A stretch of 64,000 nt of DNA from an uncultured Thiohalocapsa sp. Its GTDB lineage: Bacteria > Pseudomonadota > Gammaproteobacteria > Chromatiales > Chromatiaceae. The notes beneath the pieces are model-generated. The model worked only from the letters and a program-made list of their open reading frames with translations. It had not been told where the DNA came from and did no database searches. Positions 47,460 to 56,665 of this stretch are shown here, piece after piece. Each line of letters opens with the position of its first letter. Position 1 is the first letter of the stretch. The DNA is taken from positions 1-64,000 of the forward strand of contig NZ_CAJXYK010000009.1 in assembly GCF_913063425.1 (NCBI RefSeq), read 5' to 3'. Position numbers and translations under genes: made by a program.

Positions 47460-48404
47460 ATGGATGTCGTGTTGGATCAGCCGCCGGCCTATCTCCTCTC
47501 GCGCCGTCGCATCCCGCCGAGCCCGGACCTGCGCCCGGACCGGGTGGGGCGGATGCACTGGTACAGCGTCGATTCAGCCGCGAATTTCCGCAAGCGCCCG
47601 CACGCGAGCATCGGTCCGCAGGACGTCGAATACCACATCAACAGCGATGGCTACCGATGTCCCGAGCTCGCCGGACGCGACTGGGCCGCAGACCCGAGCT
47701 TCCGGTTGGTCGGCATCGGCTCCAGCGGCCTCTTCGGCGCCGCGCTGCCGGAGCCGGACACCTTCCTCGCCGTGCTGGCGCGCGACCTCGCGGCGACACT
47801 CGGCCGCCCGGTGACGCACTGGAACCTCGGCGTCGGCGGCTCCAGCCCGGACCTGGTGACGCGGCTGTTGTGCTCCGTGCTGCCGGTGATGCGCCCGCAC
47901 CTGCTGGTGCTGACGGCCTTCCCGATCAACCGCCGGGAGCTCTTCGGCGAGACCGGCCGGCCGTTCACGGTGGACGCCAGGCCGCACTGGCAGCACCGGC
48001 TGCTGGACCCGGAGCGCTCGGCGATGCACCGCGCGGCACGCACCATCTGCAACCCCGCCAACAACCTGATGAACCTCTTGGTCAACATCAAGACCTGGGA
48101 GTCCTTCTGCGACGACGCGGGGGTGCCCTGGCTGTTCGTCACCGAGGCCTACACCCGTCATCTGGAGCCCTTGCTGGGGCTGCTGCGGGAGCCCCGGCGC
48201 ATCGTCGGCCCCGGCATCCACGCCCTCATCGACGCCCACCGGGACGAGCCCTCCACGGGCCTTGCGCGGGACTTCATCCACGCCGGCCGACTGCCGAACC
48301 GGCTCATCGCCGGACAGTTGCTGGATGCGCTGACCGCGCTCTACCCAGCCCAGGTCGCGGCCTGGCGGCAGCCGGACCAGACCATGGGCGCCGCCACCGC
48401 ATGA
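47460..48404 (+). CDS. SGNH/GDSL-like hydrolase
   Basis: 314 residues without a signal peptide. Block I is replaced by LVGIGSSGLFGAAL (Ser of the nucleophile elbow in GSS rather than GDS). LGVGGSSPDLVTRLL supplies the Gly-containing block, and ARDFIHAGRLPNRLIA carries the Asp-x-x-His pair of block V. The family deacylates sugars, lipids or peptides. The downstream methyltransferase overlaps by four bases (ATGA, 48401-48404), so both probably act on one modified molecule. Confidence 0.75.
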   Translation: MDVVLDQPPAYLLSRRRIPPSPDLRPDRVGRMHWYSVDSAANFRKRPHASIGPQDVEYHINSDGYRCPELAGRDWAADPSFRLVGIGSSGLFGAALPEPDTFLAVLARDLAATLGRPVTHWNLGVGGSSPDLVTRLLCSVLPVMRPHLLVLTAFPINRRELFGETGRPFTVDARPHWQHRLLDPERSAMHRAARTICNPANNLMNLLVNIKTWESFCDDAGVPWLFVTEAYTRHLEPLLGLLREPRRIVGPGIHALIDAHRDEPSTGLARDFIHAGRLPNRLIAGQLLDALTALYPAQVAAWRQPDQTMGAATA

Positions 48405-49246
48405 GGGCTGACACCCAAGCCAGCGACGCCGTCCTCGCCTTCTACAAGGCGCTGCCGTTCAACTACCAGTCATCGGCAGAGGACCAGGCCGCGGCGGTGC
48501 GCCGGCGCAACAGCCTGGAGGCCTACCCGCCGCTCAAGCCCCTGTTGCAGCCGGGCACGCGAATGCTGGAGGTGGGCTGCGGCAGCGGCTGGCTCAGCCA
48601 TGCGGCGGCGGTGCACCAGGGGGCCGACGTGCTCGGTATCGACTTCAACCCGGTGGCCGTGGAGCGCGCCCGGGCCGTGGGCGAGGCGCTCGGCTCAGCG
48701 GCGCGGTTCGAGGTGGCGGACCTGTTCCTGTTCCGGCCCGATGTGGCCTTCGAGGTCGTGGTGTCCCTGGGCGTGCTGCACCACACCATCGACTGCCACG
48801 CGGCGCTGCGCCATGTGCTGCGGCACTGCGTCGCCCGCGGCGGCCATGCCTTCATCGGGCTCTACCACGGCCCGGGCCGGGAGCCCTTCCTGCGGCACTT
48901 TCGCGACCTGCGCGAGCGCGGCGCCACCGACGACGAGCTGTTCGCGGCCTATCGGGCGCTGCATCCGTCGCTCGCGGATGACCTGCACGCGCGCTCCTGG
49001 TTCCGCGACCAGGTGCTGCATCCGCACGAGACCCAGCACACCCTCGCCGAGCTGCTGCCGCTGCTTCAGGCCGAGGGCACGACGCTGGTCAGCACGTCCA
49101 TCAACCGCTTCGAGCCCATCGAGTCTGTGGACAGGGTGCTGGCGCTGGAGGAGGGCTTCCGGGACCTGGCCCGGCAGCGATTGGCTGAGGGGCGCTACTT
49201 CCCAGGCTTCTTCGTGTTTCTGGTGCAGAAATCCGCGGACGCTTAG
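48401..49246 (+). CDS. Class I SAM-dependent methyltransferase
   Basis: 281 residues from ATG 48401, overlapping the hydrolase stop. SAM-binding motif I is MLEVGCGSGWLSHAAA, followed by VLGIDFNPVAVERAR and VVVSLGVLHHTIDCHAAL. The N-terminal FYKALPFNYQSS segment and the C-terminal FEPIESVDRVLALEEGF and GRYFPGFFVFLVQK are characteristic of small-molecule or glycan methyltransferases found in surface-polysaccharide clusters. The target is unknown. Confidence 0.85.
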   Translation: MRADTQASDAVLAFYKALPFNYQSSAEDQAAAVRRRNSLEAYPPLKPLLQPGTRMLEVGCGSGWLSHAAAVHQGADVLGIDFNPVAVERARAVGEALGSAARFEVADLFLFRPDVAFEVVVSLGVLHHTIDCHAALRHVLRHCVARGGHAFIGLYHGPGREPFLRHFRDLRERGATDDELFAAYRALHPSLADDLHARSWFRDQVLHPHETQHTLAELLPLLQAEGTTLVSTSINRFEPIESVDRVLALEEGFRDLARQRLAEGRYFPGFFVFLVQKSADA

Positions 49247-49355
49247 GCAATCGTCAAGGGAGCGGCCTCCAGGCCGCGATCGTTTCCCGGGCGCCGGCAA
49301 CCGGGCCTCGCGGCGGGGATGCTGCTCCCATCAGCCGGCATTCACCCGTTGCCGC

Positions 49356-50747
49356 CTACTCGAAGCGCCGCCGCATCCAGTCCGCTCCGGCGCCGCCGGC
49401 GAAGGCGAGCCCGCCGAGGCCCGCCAGCGTCGCGGTGACCGCCTGCCCCGGCAGCAGCAGCGCTGCCACCAGCAGCCCGGCGCCGGTGTAGGGCAGCATA
49501 CGGCCGAGCGTGGTCAGGCGCCGGTGCATGCGTGAGCAGGTGGCGCAGATGCGCGTGTGCAGCCGGTAGCGGTCCACCGGGTCCTCGCCGCCCGCGGCCG
49601 GGTCGGGCGGCGGTGTCGGGTCCTTGGCGGTGTCGAGGCCGCGGTAGAAGGGCAGGGAGGCGCCGTGGCGGTCCAGCCAGCGGCGGTAGGCGAGTACCAG
49701 CGGGTCCGAGCTGCGGATGGGCAGCCAGAGGTCCTTGAGCGGCTGGTCCGCGCCCTCCACGGTGGCGTGCTGGCCCACCACCACGCCCATGTCCTGCTCC
49801 AGGATGGTGCATTGAGTCCAGTGCTCCAGCCAGCGCGGCTTGCGGCGCTCGGCCCTGGAGGTGAAGTTGCTGAACTTGCGGTAGAGCATGCGGCAGCGGC
49901 TGCGCCCGAGGGGGATCGAGTACAGGGCGAGCCCGGCAATGCGGCTCCGGTCCCGGTATACCGAGCGGTAGCGCACCAGATTGGGGGCGTGAAACTCCAT
50001 GCGCGCGTCCTCGAGCGGCCCTTGGTCCGGCGCCGACGGCGCACGCCCGGCGTCCGAGCCCGGATCCGAGCGAAAGCGCGCAATGATGCCGCGGGCGTCG
50101 TTCTGCAACACGTCGAACTGGAGCGGCCCCGCCAGGTGCCGGTGGCCGCCGCCGCGCATGCCGTCGTGGGCGATGTGGATGTGCGCAATATCGATGACGT
50201 TTTCGATGAACCAGCTCTGGTCGTAGGGCAGGTCCATCTGGAAGTCCACCCGGGTCACGCCGTCCGCATCCAGCTCGTCCACCAGCGGCAGCAGGGCCTC
50301 GTCCGCCGCCGCGGGGTCGCCCGGCCAGACCCAGGCGATGCCCTGTGCCGCCACCACCGGATGGCTTGTCACCGCCGCCTTCGGTGGAATACTCCGCCCC
50401 GCGGACAGTTGTGGGATGTGCCGGCACGCGCCGTCCACATCGTACTGCCAGCCGTGGTACAGGCACTCCAGCCGACCGTCGCGGAGGCAGCCGTCAGACA
50501 GTCGCGCAGCCCGGTGAGCGCACTGATCGCGCAGGCAGCCGAGCCGGCCGGCGCCGTCGAAGAAGAGCACCAGCGGCTCGTCGTAGAGCGAGAAGGCGTG
50601 CGGCCGGTCCCGCAGCAGATCCCGAACAAAGGCCACGGGGTACCAGTGCTGGCGCCAGTCAAAGCGCTTGGCGGCGGGCTCGGGGTCAGCGCTCGGTGCC
50701 GCACTGCCGTGCGGGTCGGCTGTGGTCGCAAGGCGTTCCAGGCTCAT
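49356..50747 (-). CDS. Rieske oxygenase of the PAO/Tic55/PTC52 type
   Basis: 463 residues. The Rieske [2Fe-2S] motif is CAHRAARLSDG...LECLYHGWQYD. The mononuclear iron site reads ENVIDIAHIHIAHDG (Asp-x2-His-x4-His). Near the C-terminus is ICATCSRMH, a CxxC like that of pheophorbide a oxygenase, Tic55 and PTC52 of plants and cyanobacteria. Two hydrophobic helices follow (GAGLLVAALLLPG, ATLAGLGGLAFAGG), so it is membrane-bound. The family oxygenates chlorophyll precursors or breakdown products; in a gammaproteobacterium the substrate is unknown, possibly a tetrapyrrole. FetAB, an iron exporter, is next on the same strand. Confidence 0.88.
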   Translation of the reverse strand: MSLERLATTADPHGSAAPSADPEPAAKRFDWRQHWYPVAFVRDLLRDRPHAFSLYDEPLVLFFDGAGRLGCLRDQCAHRAARLSDGCLRDGRLECLYHGWQYDVDGACRHIPQLSAGRSIPPKAAVTSHPVVAAQGIAWVWPGDPAAADEALLPLVDELDADGVTRVDFQMDLPYDQSWFIENVIDIAHIHIAHDGMRGGGHRHLAGPLQFDVLQNDARGIIARFRSDPGSDAGRAPSAPDQGPLEDARMEFHAPNLVRYRSVYRDRSRIAGLALYSIPLGRSRCRMLYRKFSNFTSRAERRKPRWLEHWTQCTILEQDMGVVVGQHATVEGADQPLKDLWLPIRSSDPLVLAYRRWLDRHGASLPFYRGLDTAKDPTPPPDPAAGGEDPVDRYRLHTRICATCSRMHRRLTTLGRMLPYTGAGLLVAALLLPGQAVTATLAGLGGLAFAGGAGADWMRRRFE

Positions 50748-50806
50748 GTGCGTCTCCCGGTGGTGCTTGCTGTCTCAAATGCTTGTGCGGGTGCTGCTGC
50801 GGCACA

Positions 50807-51610
50807 TCAGCGCCGGCCCGCTGCGAGCCGATCCAGCCGCAGCCGCTCGCGCTCATCGAACAGCCGCCGCGAGCCGATCCACACCGCCGCCAGGCTGCCG
50901 AGGCCGGTGCCGGCGGCGATCAGGAACATGATCAGCAGCTGATACTTGGCCGCCTCCATGGGCGGGCTGCCGGCGAGGATCTGGCCCGTCATCATGCCCG
51001 GCAGGCTGACGAGGCCGGCGGTGGCCATGGCGTTGACGATGGGGATCAGGCCCGCGCGCAGGGCGTCGCGGCGGATGTCGGCGATGGCCTCGCCCCAGGT
51101 GGCGCCGAGCATGAGCCGCGCCTCGATGCGCTCGCGGTTGTCGTGGGCCTGGCGGGTGAGGCCGTCCAGGGCAACGGCGATGCCGGTCATGGTATTGCCG
51201 AGCAGCATGCCGAGGAGCGGGATCAGGTACTGCGGCTGGTACCAGGGCTCCACGCGGATGATCAGCGTCAGCGCCAGCACCGTGATGCTGAAGGACGACA
51301 GGAACATGGACAGCGCGCCGATGCCGTAGCCCCAGGGGCCGCGGTAGCGCCGGGTCTGTCGGGCCATGACCTCGAAGCCCGCCACCGAGAGCATCACCGC
51401 CGCCAGCAGGCCGATGAGCCATGGGCTGGTGGTGTCGAACAGCACCTTGAGCACCAGCCCCAGCAGCACCAGCTGCACGGTGCTGCGGGCGGCGGCGACG
51501 AGCATGCGCCGCTCCACGCCGAGCCTGAGGCGCCAGGACAGCGCCGCCAGCAGCAGCACCAGCGCGGCGGCCAGGGCCAGGTCGAAGGGGCCGAGGGAGA
51601 TCAGGCTCAC
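50807..51610 (-). CDS. fetB: FetB-type ABC permease (UPF0014)
   Basis: 267 residues with about seven hydrophobic helices, starting at GTG 51610 in a GTGA overlap with fetA. Family landmarks: GVERRMLVAAARSTVQLVLL, IPLLGMLLGNTMTGIAVALD, RIEARLMLGATWGEAIADIR and LPGMMTGQILAGSPPMEAAK. In E. coli FetAB exports iron and protects against peroxide stress. The cytoplasmic EAR-loop-like ERIEARLMLG contacts the ATPase. Confidence 0.9.
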   Translation of the reverse strand: MSLISLGPFDLALAAALVLLLAALSWRLRLGVERRMLVAAARSTVQLVLLGLVLKVLFDTTSPWLIGLLAAVMLSVAGFEVMARQTRRYRGPWGYGIGALSMFLSSFSITVLALTLIIRVEPWYQPQYLIPLLGMLLGNTMTGIAVALDGLTRQAHDNRERIEARLMLGATWGEAIADIRRDALRAGLIPIVNAMATAGLVSLPGMMTGQILAGSPPMEAAKYQLLIMFLIAAGTGLGSLAAVWIGSRRLFDERERLRLDRLAAGRR

Positions 51611-52251
51611 CGGCCGGTCTCCGCGGCATCCGTCGCCTGCAGCTCCGGCTCGATGCGGCCATCGCGGATCACCAGCCGGCGGCCGTTCATGCGCTCGCGC
51701 TGCTCCGGATCATGGCTCACCCAGAGCACCGCCGCCGCCCGCTCGGCGCGGTAGTCGCCGATGACGGCCTCCACGCGGGCGCGGTTCTCCGGGTCCAGGT
51801 TGGCGGTGGCCTCGTCGAGCAGCAGGACTTCCGGGCGGTTGGCGAGCAGTCGCGCCAGGGCCAGGCGCTGGCGCTCGCCGGTGGAGAGCCGGCGCACTTC
51901 CCAGTCCAGCACCTCGGGACCGAAGCCCAGCCGCGCGAGCAGTGCCGCCGGGTCGTGCTCCGCGCTCTCGGCCGGCGGGAAATGGACACCGACGCGGTCC
52001 GCCCACCAGCCCGAGTCCGCCGGCAGCAGCCCGACGCGCCGGCGCCAGGCATGCGCCGGCAGCGCCGAGCGTGCGGTGTCGTCGCACCAGGCCTCGCCGG
52101 TGCTCGGGTCCAGGTCCGCAATGGCCCGCAGCAGCAGGCTCTTGCCGGCGCCGGATGGGCCGCACAGGAACACCAGCTCACCCGCCTCCACGGTCAGGTC
52201 AATGGGCTCAAGCAGACGCAGTTGCAGGGCTTGCAGGCGCAGCGCGGACAT
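51607..52251 (-). CDS. fetA: FetA-type ABC ATPase
   Basis: 214 residues. Walker A is CGPSGAGKS, signature LSTGERQRLALARLL, Walker B EVLLLDEATANLD, with the catalytic Glu present (in contrast to the MCE ATPase at 35747). The H-loop His is in VLWVSHDPEQRER. It powers the FetB permease encoded immediately downstream. A T replaces the first G of the usual LSGGQ, a common variant. Confidence 0.9.
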   Translation of the reverse strand: MSALRLQALQLRLLEPIDLTVEAGELVFLCGPSGAGKSLLLRAIADLDPSTGEAWCDDTARSALPAHAWRRRVGLLPADSGWWADRVGVHFPPAESAEHDPAALLARLGFGPEVLDWEVRRLSTGERQRLALARLLANRPEVLLLDEATANLDPENRARVEAVIGDYRAERAAAVLWVSHDPEQRERMNGRRLVIRDGRIEPELQATDAAETGR

Positions 52252-52333
52252 CGGGCGGACGGCCTTGGCGGTGTCGAGCTCAGGTCCAGTGGCGGATGGA
52301 CCACTGCGGCAGTCGCAAGGCCGCCCTGGGTAC

Positions 52334-52381
52334 GCCGACTTCAGTCGGCACCCTGGGGTCGGCGGACTTCAGTCCGCCGAC
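52334..52381. repeat. Two palindromes upstream of fetA
   Basis: GCCGACT-TC-AGTCGGC (52334-52349) and GTCGGCGGACT-TC-AGTCCGCCGAC (52358-52381, 11-base arms). Both belong to the dispersed ACTTCAGT-centred palindrome family. They lie between trmB (3' side) and fetA (5' side). Confidence 0.85.
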
Positions 52382-52471
52382 GGCAGATGGGCCTGGCCGC
52401 ATGTGTCGACAGCGCTGCATTGGAAGGCTGGGGGCTCGGGGCTGGGTGTTGGGGGCATGCTCGCGGCAGCG

Positions 52472-53218
52472 TCAGCGGCGACGGTACACCAGGTCGAAGA
52501 CCTGATGCCCGAGGCGCTCGCCGCGGCGCTCGAACTTGGTCGGCGGTCGGCTCGCGGGTCGCTTGGCGAAGTGCCCTGGGCCCGCGGTGTTCTCGAACAA
52601 CGCCGGCATGGCCTCCAGCACCGTCAGCATGTGCTCGGCATGGGGCGCCCAGTCGGTCGCCGCGTGGAAGATGCCGCCTGGAGCCAGCACCCGGGAGACA
52701 TCCTGCATGAAGTCCGGCTGCACGATGCGACGCTTGTGGTGGCGCTTCTTGGGCCAGGGGTCCGGGAAGAAGAGCTGCACGGCCGCCAGGCTCGCGGCCG
52801 GGAGCCCGCCCTCCGGCGGCGGTCGCAGCAGGGCCCGGGCGTCGGCGCGCATGACCCGCAGATTGCCGAGCCCAAGGCGCTCGATGGCCAGCAGCAGGTG
52901 CCCGACACCGGGCCGGTGCACCTCCAGGCCGAGAAAATTGCGCTCGGGCGCGGCCGCGGCCTGCGCCGCCAGCGACTCGCCGTTGCCGAAGCCGATCTCC
53001 AGCACCAACGGCTGCGGTGTGTCGAACAGCGCCGCCGGGTCCAGCGCGGTGCCCGGCTGCCAGTCCACGCCGAAGCGGGGCCAAAGGGTCTCGAAGGCCC
53101 GCTGCTGCCCCGCCGTGAGCCGGCCCTCGCGCAGCACGAAGCTGCGCACCGGGCGGTGATGCGGGGGCTTGGCCGGCTCGGTCGCCGCCGGCGAATCGGG
53201 ACTTGCAACATCGGACAC
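52472..53218 (-). CDS. trmB: tRNA (guanine-N7-)-methyltransferase
   Basis: 248 residues. The enzyme makes m7G46 in tRNA. The SAM site is VLEIGFGNGESLAAQAA, followed by NFLGLEVHRPGVGHLL and LFFPDPWPKKRHHKRRIVQP, the family hallmark for tRNA binding. The N-terminus has the typical RSFVLREGRLTAGQQ. It is complete and stands alone between repeat-containing gaps. Confidence 0.94.
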   Translation of the reverse strand: MSDVASPDSPAATEPAKPPHHRPVRSFVLREGRLTAGQQRAFETLWPRFGVDWQPGTALDPAALFDTPQPLVLEIGFGNGESLAAQAAAAPERNFLGLEVHRPGVGHLLLAIERLGLGNLRVMRADARALLRPPPEGGLPAASLAAVQLFFPDPWPKKRHHKRRIVQPDFMQDVSRVLAPGGIFHAATDWAPHAEHMLTVLEAMPALFENTAGPGHFAKRPASRPPTKFERRGERLGHQVFDLVYRRR

Positions 53219-53409
53219 AGTGGCTCTGGGGCGATTTGGCTGGGCTAAATCGGGGGTGGGTACAACGCACCTGCGCCAGGTAGCACCGCAGCATCGGTGC
53301 CGCGGCGACCGCCGTCGCCCGGCTGCTGCGCGGCGGGCGGCCCGGCGCTATGATGCGCGCCCATTCTACCGGGACCACCAGCCCGAGCGCGTAACCGATA
53401 CAGGCGACC

Positions 53410-53997
53410 ATGCCACGCATCAGCGTCCACGATTTCTACGACCGGGAGCTCGCCCGCTGCGGGGAGACCGCCGAGGGCCTGCACTACCAATCCGCCGACT
53501 CGCAACGCGCCCGCTTCCGGGTGCTGCGGGAGCTGCTGCCGGAGGTTCTCGCCGGGGTGACCCTGGTGGACCTGGGCTGCGGCTTCGGCGACTTCCTGCT
53601 CTACCTGCAAGAGCATGGCGAGGCGCCCGGCGGCTATATCGGTATCGATCTCCACGAGCGCATGGTCGAGGTGGCTCGCGAGCGCACCGGCGCCGAGATC
53701 ATTCGGGCCGATGTGCTGTCCGACCCCCTGCCATCAGCCGATTGGTACGTCTGCAGCGGCGCGCTCAACAACCTGACGCTGGAGGAGACCCGCACGGCCG
53801 TCGCGCGCTGCTACGCGGCAGCACGCATGGGCTTCGCGTTCAACCTGCTGCGCGGCAAGGACACCTCCCAGACCTTCAACTACCGCCAGCCGGCGGAGGT
53901 GGAGGCCTGGGCCGCGGAGCTGGGCGCTGCGGTGACCATCGTCGACGGCTATCTGCACCGGGACTTCTCCGCGGCCCTGCTGAAGCCTGGCGGTTGA
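53410..53997 (+). CDS. Class I SAM-dependent methyltransferase
   Basis: 195 residues. SAM-binding motif I is TLVDLGCGFGDFLLYL, followed by YIGIDLHERMVEVAR and RADVLSDPLPSADWYVCSGA. The family resemblance is to small stand-alone methyltransferases of unknown substrate; the C-terminal FSAALLKPGG is short. It is 55 bases before the Uma2 gene on the same strand, a likely chance association. Confidence 0.84.
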   Translation: MPRISVHDFYDRELARCGETAEGLHYQSADSQRARFRVLRELLPEVLAGVTLVDLGCGFGDFLLYLQEHGEAPGGYIGIDLHERMVEVARERTGAEIIRADVLSDPLPSADWYVCSGALNNLTLEETRTAVARCYAAARMGFAFNLLRGKDTSQTFNYRQPAEVEAWAAELGAAVTIVDGYLHRDFSAALLKPGG

Positions 53998-54052
53998 TCA
54001 CGGCGGCGGACGTGCCTTAATCTTCAGGGCCAACCGCCGGACCGGACCCGCC

Positions 54053-54637
54053 ATGTCCAATCTCGCCGAAATCCCCTACATCACCGTCGACGACTATCTC
54101 GCCGGCGAGGCCGGGTCGCCCGTCAAGCACGAGTACATCGCCGGTGAGGTCTTCGCCATGGCCGACGCCGGCGACGAGCACGTCACCATTGCCGGCAACC
54201 TCTTTGCGCTGTTGCGCGCGCATGTCCGCGGTGGCCCGTGCCGTGTCTACATCGCCGACATGAAGCTGCGCGTCGAGCGGGCGGACGCCTACTTCTACCC
54301 CGACGTCTTTGTCACCTGTGACCCGGCCGATGCCGGCCGCCGCACCGCCAAGCAGCGCGCGAGCGTCATCATCGAGGTCCTGTCCGAGCGTACCGAGGGC
54401 TACGACCGCGGTGCCAAGTTTGCCCATTACCGCCAGCTGCAGATGCTCAAGGACTACGTCCTCGTGGACTCCCGCAGCCGCAGCGTCGAGGTTTTCTCCC
54501 GCCGCGACGATGGCTGGCTGTTCCAGGCCGTGCCGGAGGGCGGGCAGCTGCGGTTGGCATCGCTGGGCTTCGCCTGCGACCTGGACGCCGTCTACGAGGA
54601 TGTGAGCTTCGAGCCGACGGAGGGCGCGGCCGATTGA
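54053..54637 (+). CDS. Uma2-family PD-(D/E)XK endonuclease
   Basis: 194 residues. The Uma2 pattern is ITVDDYLAGEAGSPVKHEYI, YIADMKLRVERADAYFYPDV and SVIIEVLSERTEGYDR, with the (D/E)..ExK-like acidic residues around FYPDV and IIEV. These restriction-like proteins occur in many copies in some bacteria; their biological role is unclear. A second, divergent copy of the family is at 54708 on the opposite strand. Confidence 0.88.
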   Translation: MSNLAEIPYITVDDYLAGEAGSPVKHEYIAGEVFAMADAGDEHVTIAGNLFALLRAHVRGGPCRVYIADMKLRVERADAYFYPDVFVTCDPADAGRRTAKQRASVIIEVLSERTEGYDRGAKFAHYRQLQMLKDYVLVDSRSRSVEVFSRRDDGWLFQAVPEGGQLRLASLGFACDLDAVYEDVSFEPTEGAAD

Positions 54638-54707
54638 GCTGGTCGGGCGCGATTGCGATCAGCAGCAAGGACGAGCCCATCGACATCGGCACGTCAATCG
54701 ATGCCGA

Positions 54708-55280
54708 TCAGCCGTCTGTGGACAGCTCGATCCCCCGGTAGACGTCATCGACGGCCAGCTCGCCGGCGATGCTGCCGAGCCGGAGCCGGTCCCCTGCGCC
54801 ATAGACCTCCAGCTCCCAGTCACGCTCGCGGCGGTAGACTTCCATCCTGGGCTCGTCCTGGGCCACGAGCACGTACTCCCGCAGGCTCGGCAGCTTGCGG
54901 TAGGCGTAGAATTTGTCGGGGCGATCCTTGCGCTCCGTCCGTTTGGAAAGAATCTCGATCACCAGCACCGGGTGATCGGAATAGTACGGGTCTGCCGTGT
55001 AGGGCTCGCACTCGATGTGCACGTCCGGGTAGTAGAAGCGCTCCGTTTCCAGCGTCTTGATGCGGACCTTGACATCGCTGGTGAATGCCTCGCAGGGCAT
55101 GCCGCCGATGCGGTCATCGACGAGGCGAGACAGGCGTTTGGTCAGGCGGTTGTGGGTCTTGCTGACGCCGACCATCGCGTGGACGCGACCATCGACATAC
55201 TCGTGTCTGATCTCGGATGTGCGCTCCCCATCGAGATAATCCGCGACCGGGATGCGGGCGACGGGGAGCGCTTGGGACAT
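54708..55280 (-). CDS. Uma2-family PD-(D/E)XK endonuclease
   Basis: 190 residues: IPVADYLDGERTSEIRHEYV, FTSDVKVRIKTLETERFYYP, DVHIECEP and HPVLVIEILSKRTERKDRPD. The acidic and Lys residues typical of the fold are present. It faces the other Uma2 gene with a 70-base convergent gap. The two proteins differ enough to be separate subfamilies, so this is not a recent duplication. Confidence 0.88.
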   Translation of the reverse strand: MSQALPVARIPVADYLDGERTSEIRHEYVDGRVHAMVGVSKTHNRLTKRLSRLVDDRIGGMPCEAFTSDVKVRIKTLETERFYYPDVHIECEPYTADPYYSDHPVLVIEILSKRTERKDRPDKFYAYRKLPSLREYVLVAQDEPRMEVYRRERDWELEVYGAGDRLRLGSIAGELAVDDVYRGIELSTDG

Positions 55281-55314
55281 GGTCAGCTCCGTTGTGCGGT
55301 GGCTGCGGCTTTGG

Positions 55315-56127
55315 TCAGAAGAAGGTCCCCTCGATGGGTGAGGACGCCGATGCGAAGCGCTTGGCGGGCATGCGGCCGGCCAGATAGGCCTCGCGGCCGG
55401 CCTCGATGGCCTTGCGCATGGCGCCCGCCATGAGCACCGGGTCCCTGGCGGCGGCGATGGCGGTGTTCATGAGCACGCCGTCGCAGCCGAGCTCCATGGC
55501 CACGGCGGCGTCACTGGCGGTGCCGACGCCTGCGTCCACCAGGATGGGCACCGAGGCGTTCTCGACGATGGTGAGGATGTTGAGCGGGTTCCTGATGCCG
55601 AGGCCGGAGCCGATGGGGGCCGCGAGCGGCATGACGGCGCAGCAGCCGATGTCTTCGAGCTGCTTGGCGATGATCGGGTCATCGTTAGTGTAGACCATGA
55701 CGTCGAAGCCGTCGGCCACCAGCACCCGGGCCGCCTCGATGGTCTGGAGCACATCCGGGAACAGGGTCTTCTGGTCCCCCAGCACCTCCAGCTTCACCAG
55801 GTTGTGGCCGTCCAGCAGCTCGCGCGCCAGGCGGCAGGTGCGCACGGCGCTGTCCACGTCGTAGCAGCCGGCGGTGTTCGGCAGGATGGTGTGGCGATCC
55901 GGCGGCAGCACGTCCAGGATGTTCGGCTCGTCCGGATTCTGGCCCATGTTGCTGCGGCGCACGGCGACGGTGACGATCTCCGCACCGCTGGCTGCGATGG
56001 CCTGGGCGGTCTCGTCCATGTCCTTGTATTTGCCGGTGCCCACCAGCAGCCTGGAGGTGAAACTGCGGCCGGCGACGGTGAAACCGGCGGCGGCGGGATT
56101 GAGCGTGAGCGCTTGGTCTTGGGGCAT
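55315..56127 (-). CDS. thiG: Thiazole synthase
   Basis: 270 residues. ThiG condenses deoxyxylulose phosphate, dehydroglycine and ThiS-thiocarboxylate to the thiazole of thiamine. The Schiff-base Lys lies in [16 protein letters not shown]. Other landmarks are [24 protein letters not shown] and [20 protein letters not shown] (phosphate site). It follows thiS on the same strand after 198 bases. Confidence 0.95.
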   Translation of the reverse strand: MPQDQALTLNPAAAGFTVAGRSFTSRLLVGTGKYKDMDETAQAIAASGAEIVTVAVRRSNMGQNPDEPNILDVLPPDRHTILPNTAGCYDVDSAVRTCRLARELLDGHNLVKLEVLGDQKTLFPDVLQTIEAARVLVADGFDVMVYTNDDPIIAKQLEDIGCCAVMPLAAPIGSGLGIRNPLNILTIVENASVPILVDAGVGTASDAAVAMELGCDGVLMNTAIAAARDPVLMAGAMRKAIEAGREAYLAGRMPAKRFASASSPIEGTFF

Positions 56128-56325
56128 CGCGGTCTCTGGTGTTGAAGCTGTGGGGCCCCGGCGGCCGGCCTTGCCGGCCGCAGCGGCGTGACTTTTGGCG
56201 CCTGCCGCAAACAGGGGCTGAAGCTGGGTGGCGCAGTTGCGGCACCTGCGCCGGACCCAGGCGCCGACCCTGCCTGTTGCTGTCGCGTGGGCGCATGCCC
56301 CGGCGCTGAAGGCGCGTCCGGCAGG

Positions 56326-56526
56326 TCAGCCGCCGCCGACGGCGTGGATGATCTCCACCCGGTCGCCGTCGCGCAGCCGGTGGCCGGCGAAGGTGCTGCG
56401 TGGGACGAGCTCCCGGTTCACTTCCACGGCGATGCGGCGACCGCCGAGCTCGAGCTGCTCGATGAGGCCGGCCATGTCCAGGTCGTCCGGGATGTCCCGG
56501 GCCTCACCATTGACGATGATCTGCAT
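56326..56526 (-). CDS. thiS: Sulfur-carrier protein ThiS
   Basis: 66 residues from ATG 56526 (MQIIVNGEARDIPD). The ubiquitin-like fold ends in the required Gly-Gly (IIHAVGGG), which is adenylated and thiocarboxylated to donate sulfur to ThiG. It is the first gene of the thiS-thiG unit, divergent from the acyl-CoA synthetase. Confidence 0.93.
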   Translation of the reverse strand: MQIIVNGEARDIPDDLDMAGLIEQLELGGRRIAVEVNRELVPRSTFAGHRLRDGDRVEIIHAVGGG

Positions 56527-56665
56527 GGGGCCGATCCGCTGACACTGGCGTAGGTGTGATGCGTGGGATTTTACAATAGACTTCGCGACTCGCAGCAGTA
56601 CGAGAATACCACCGAGTCGGCGCGCCGCCCCCTGGCGACCACCGCAGCATGACGAGGACGGACAG

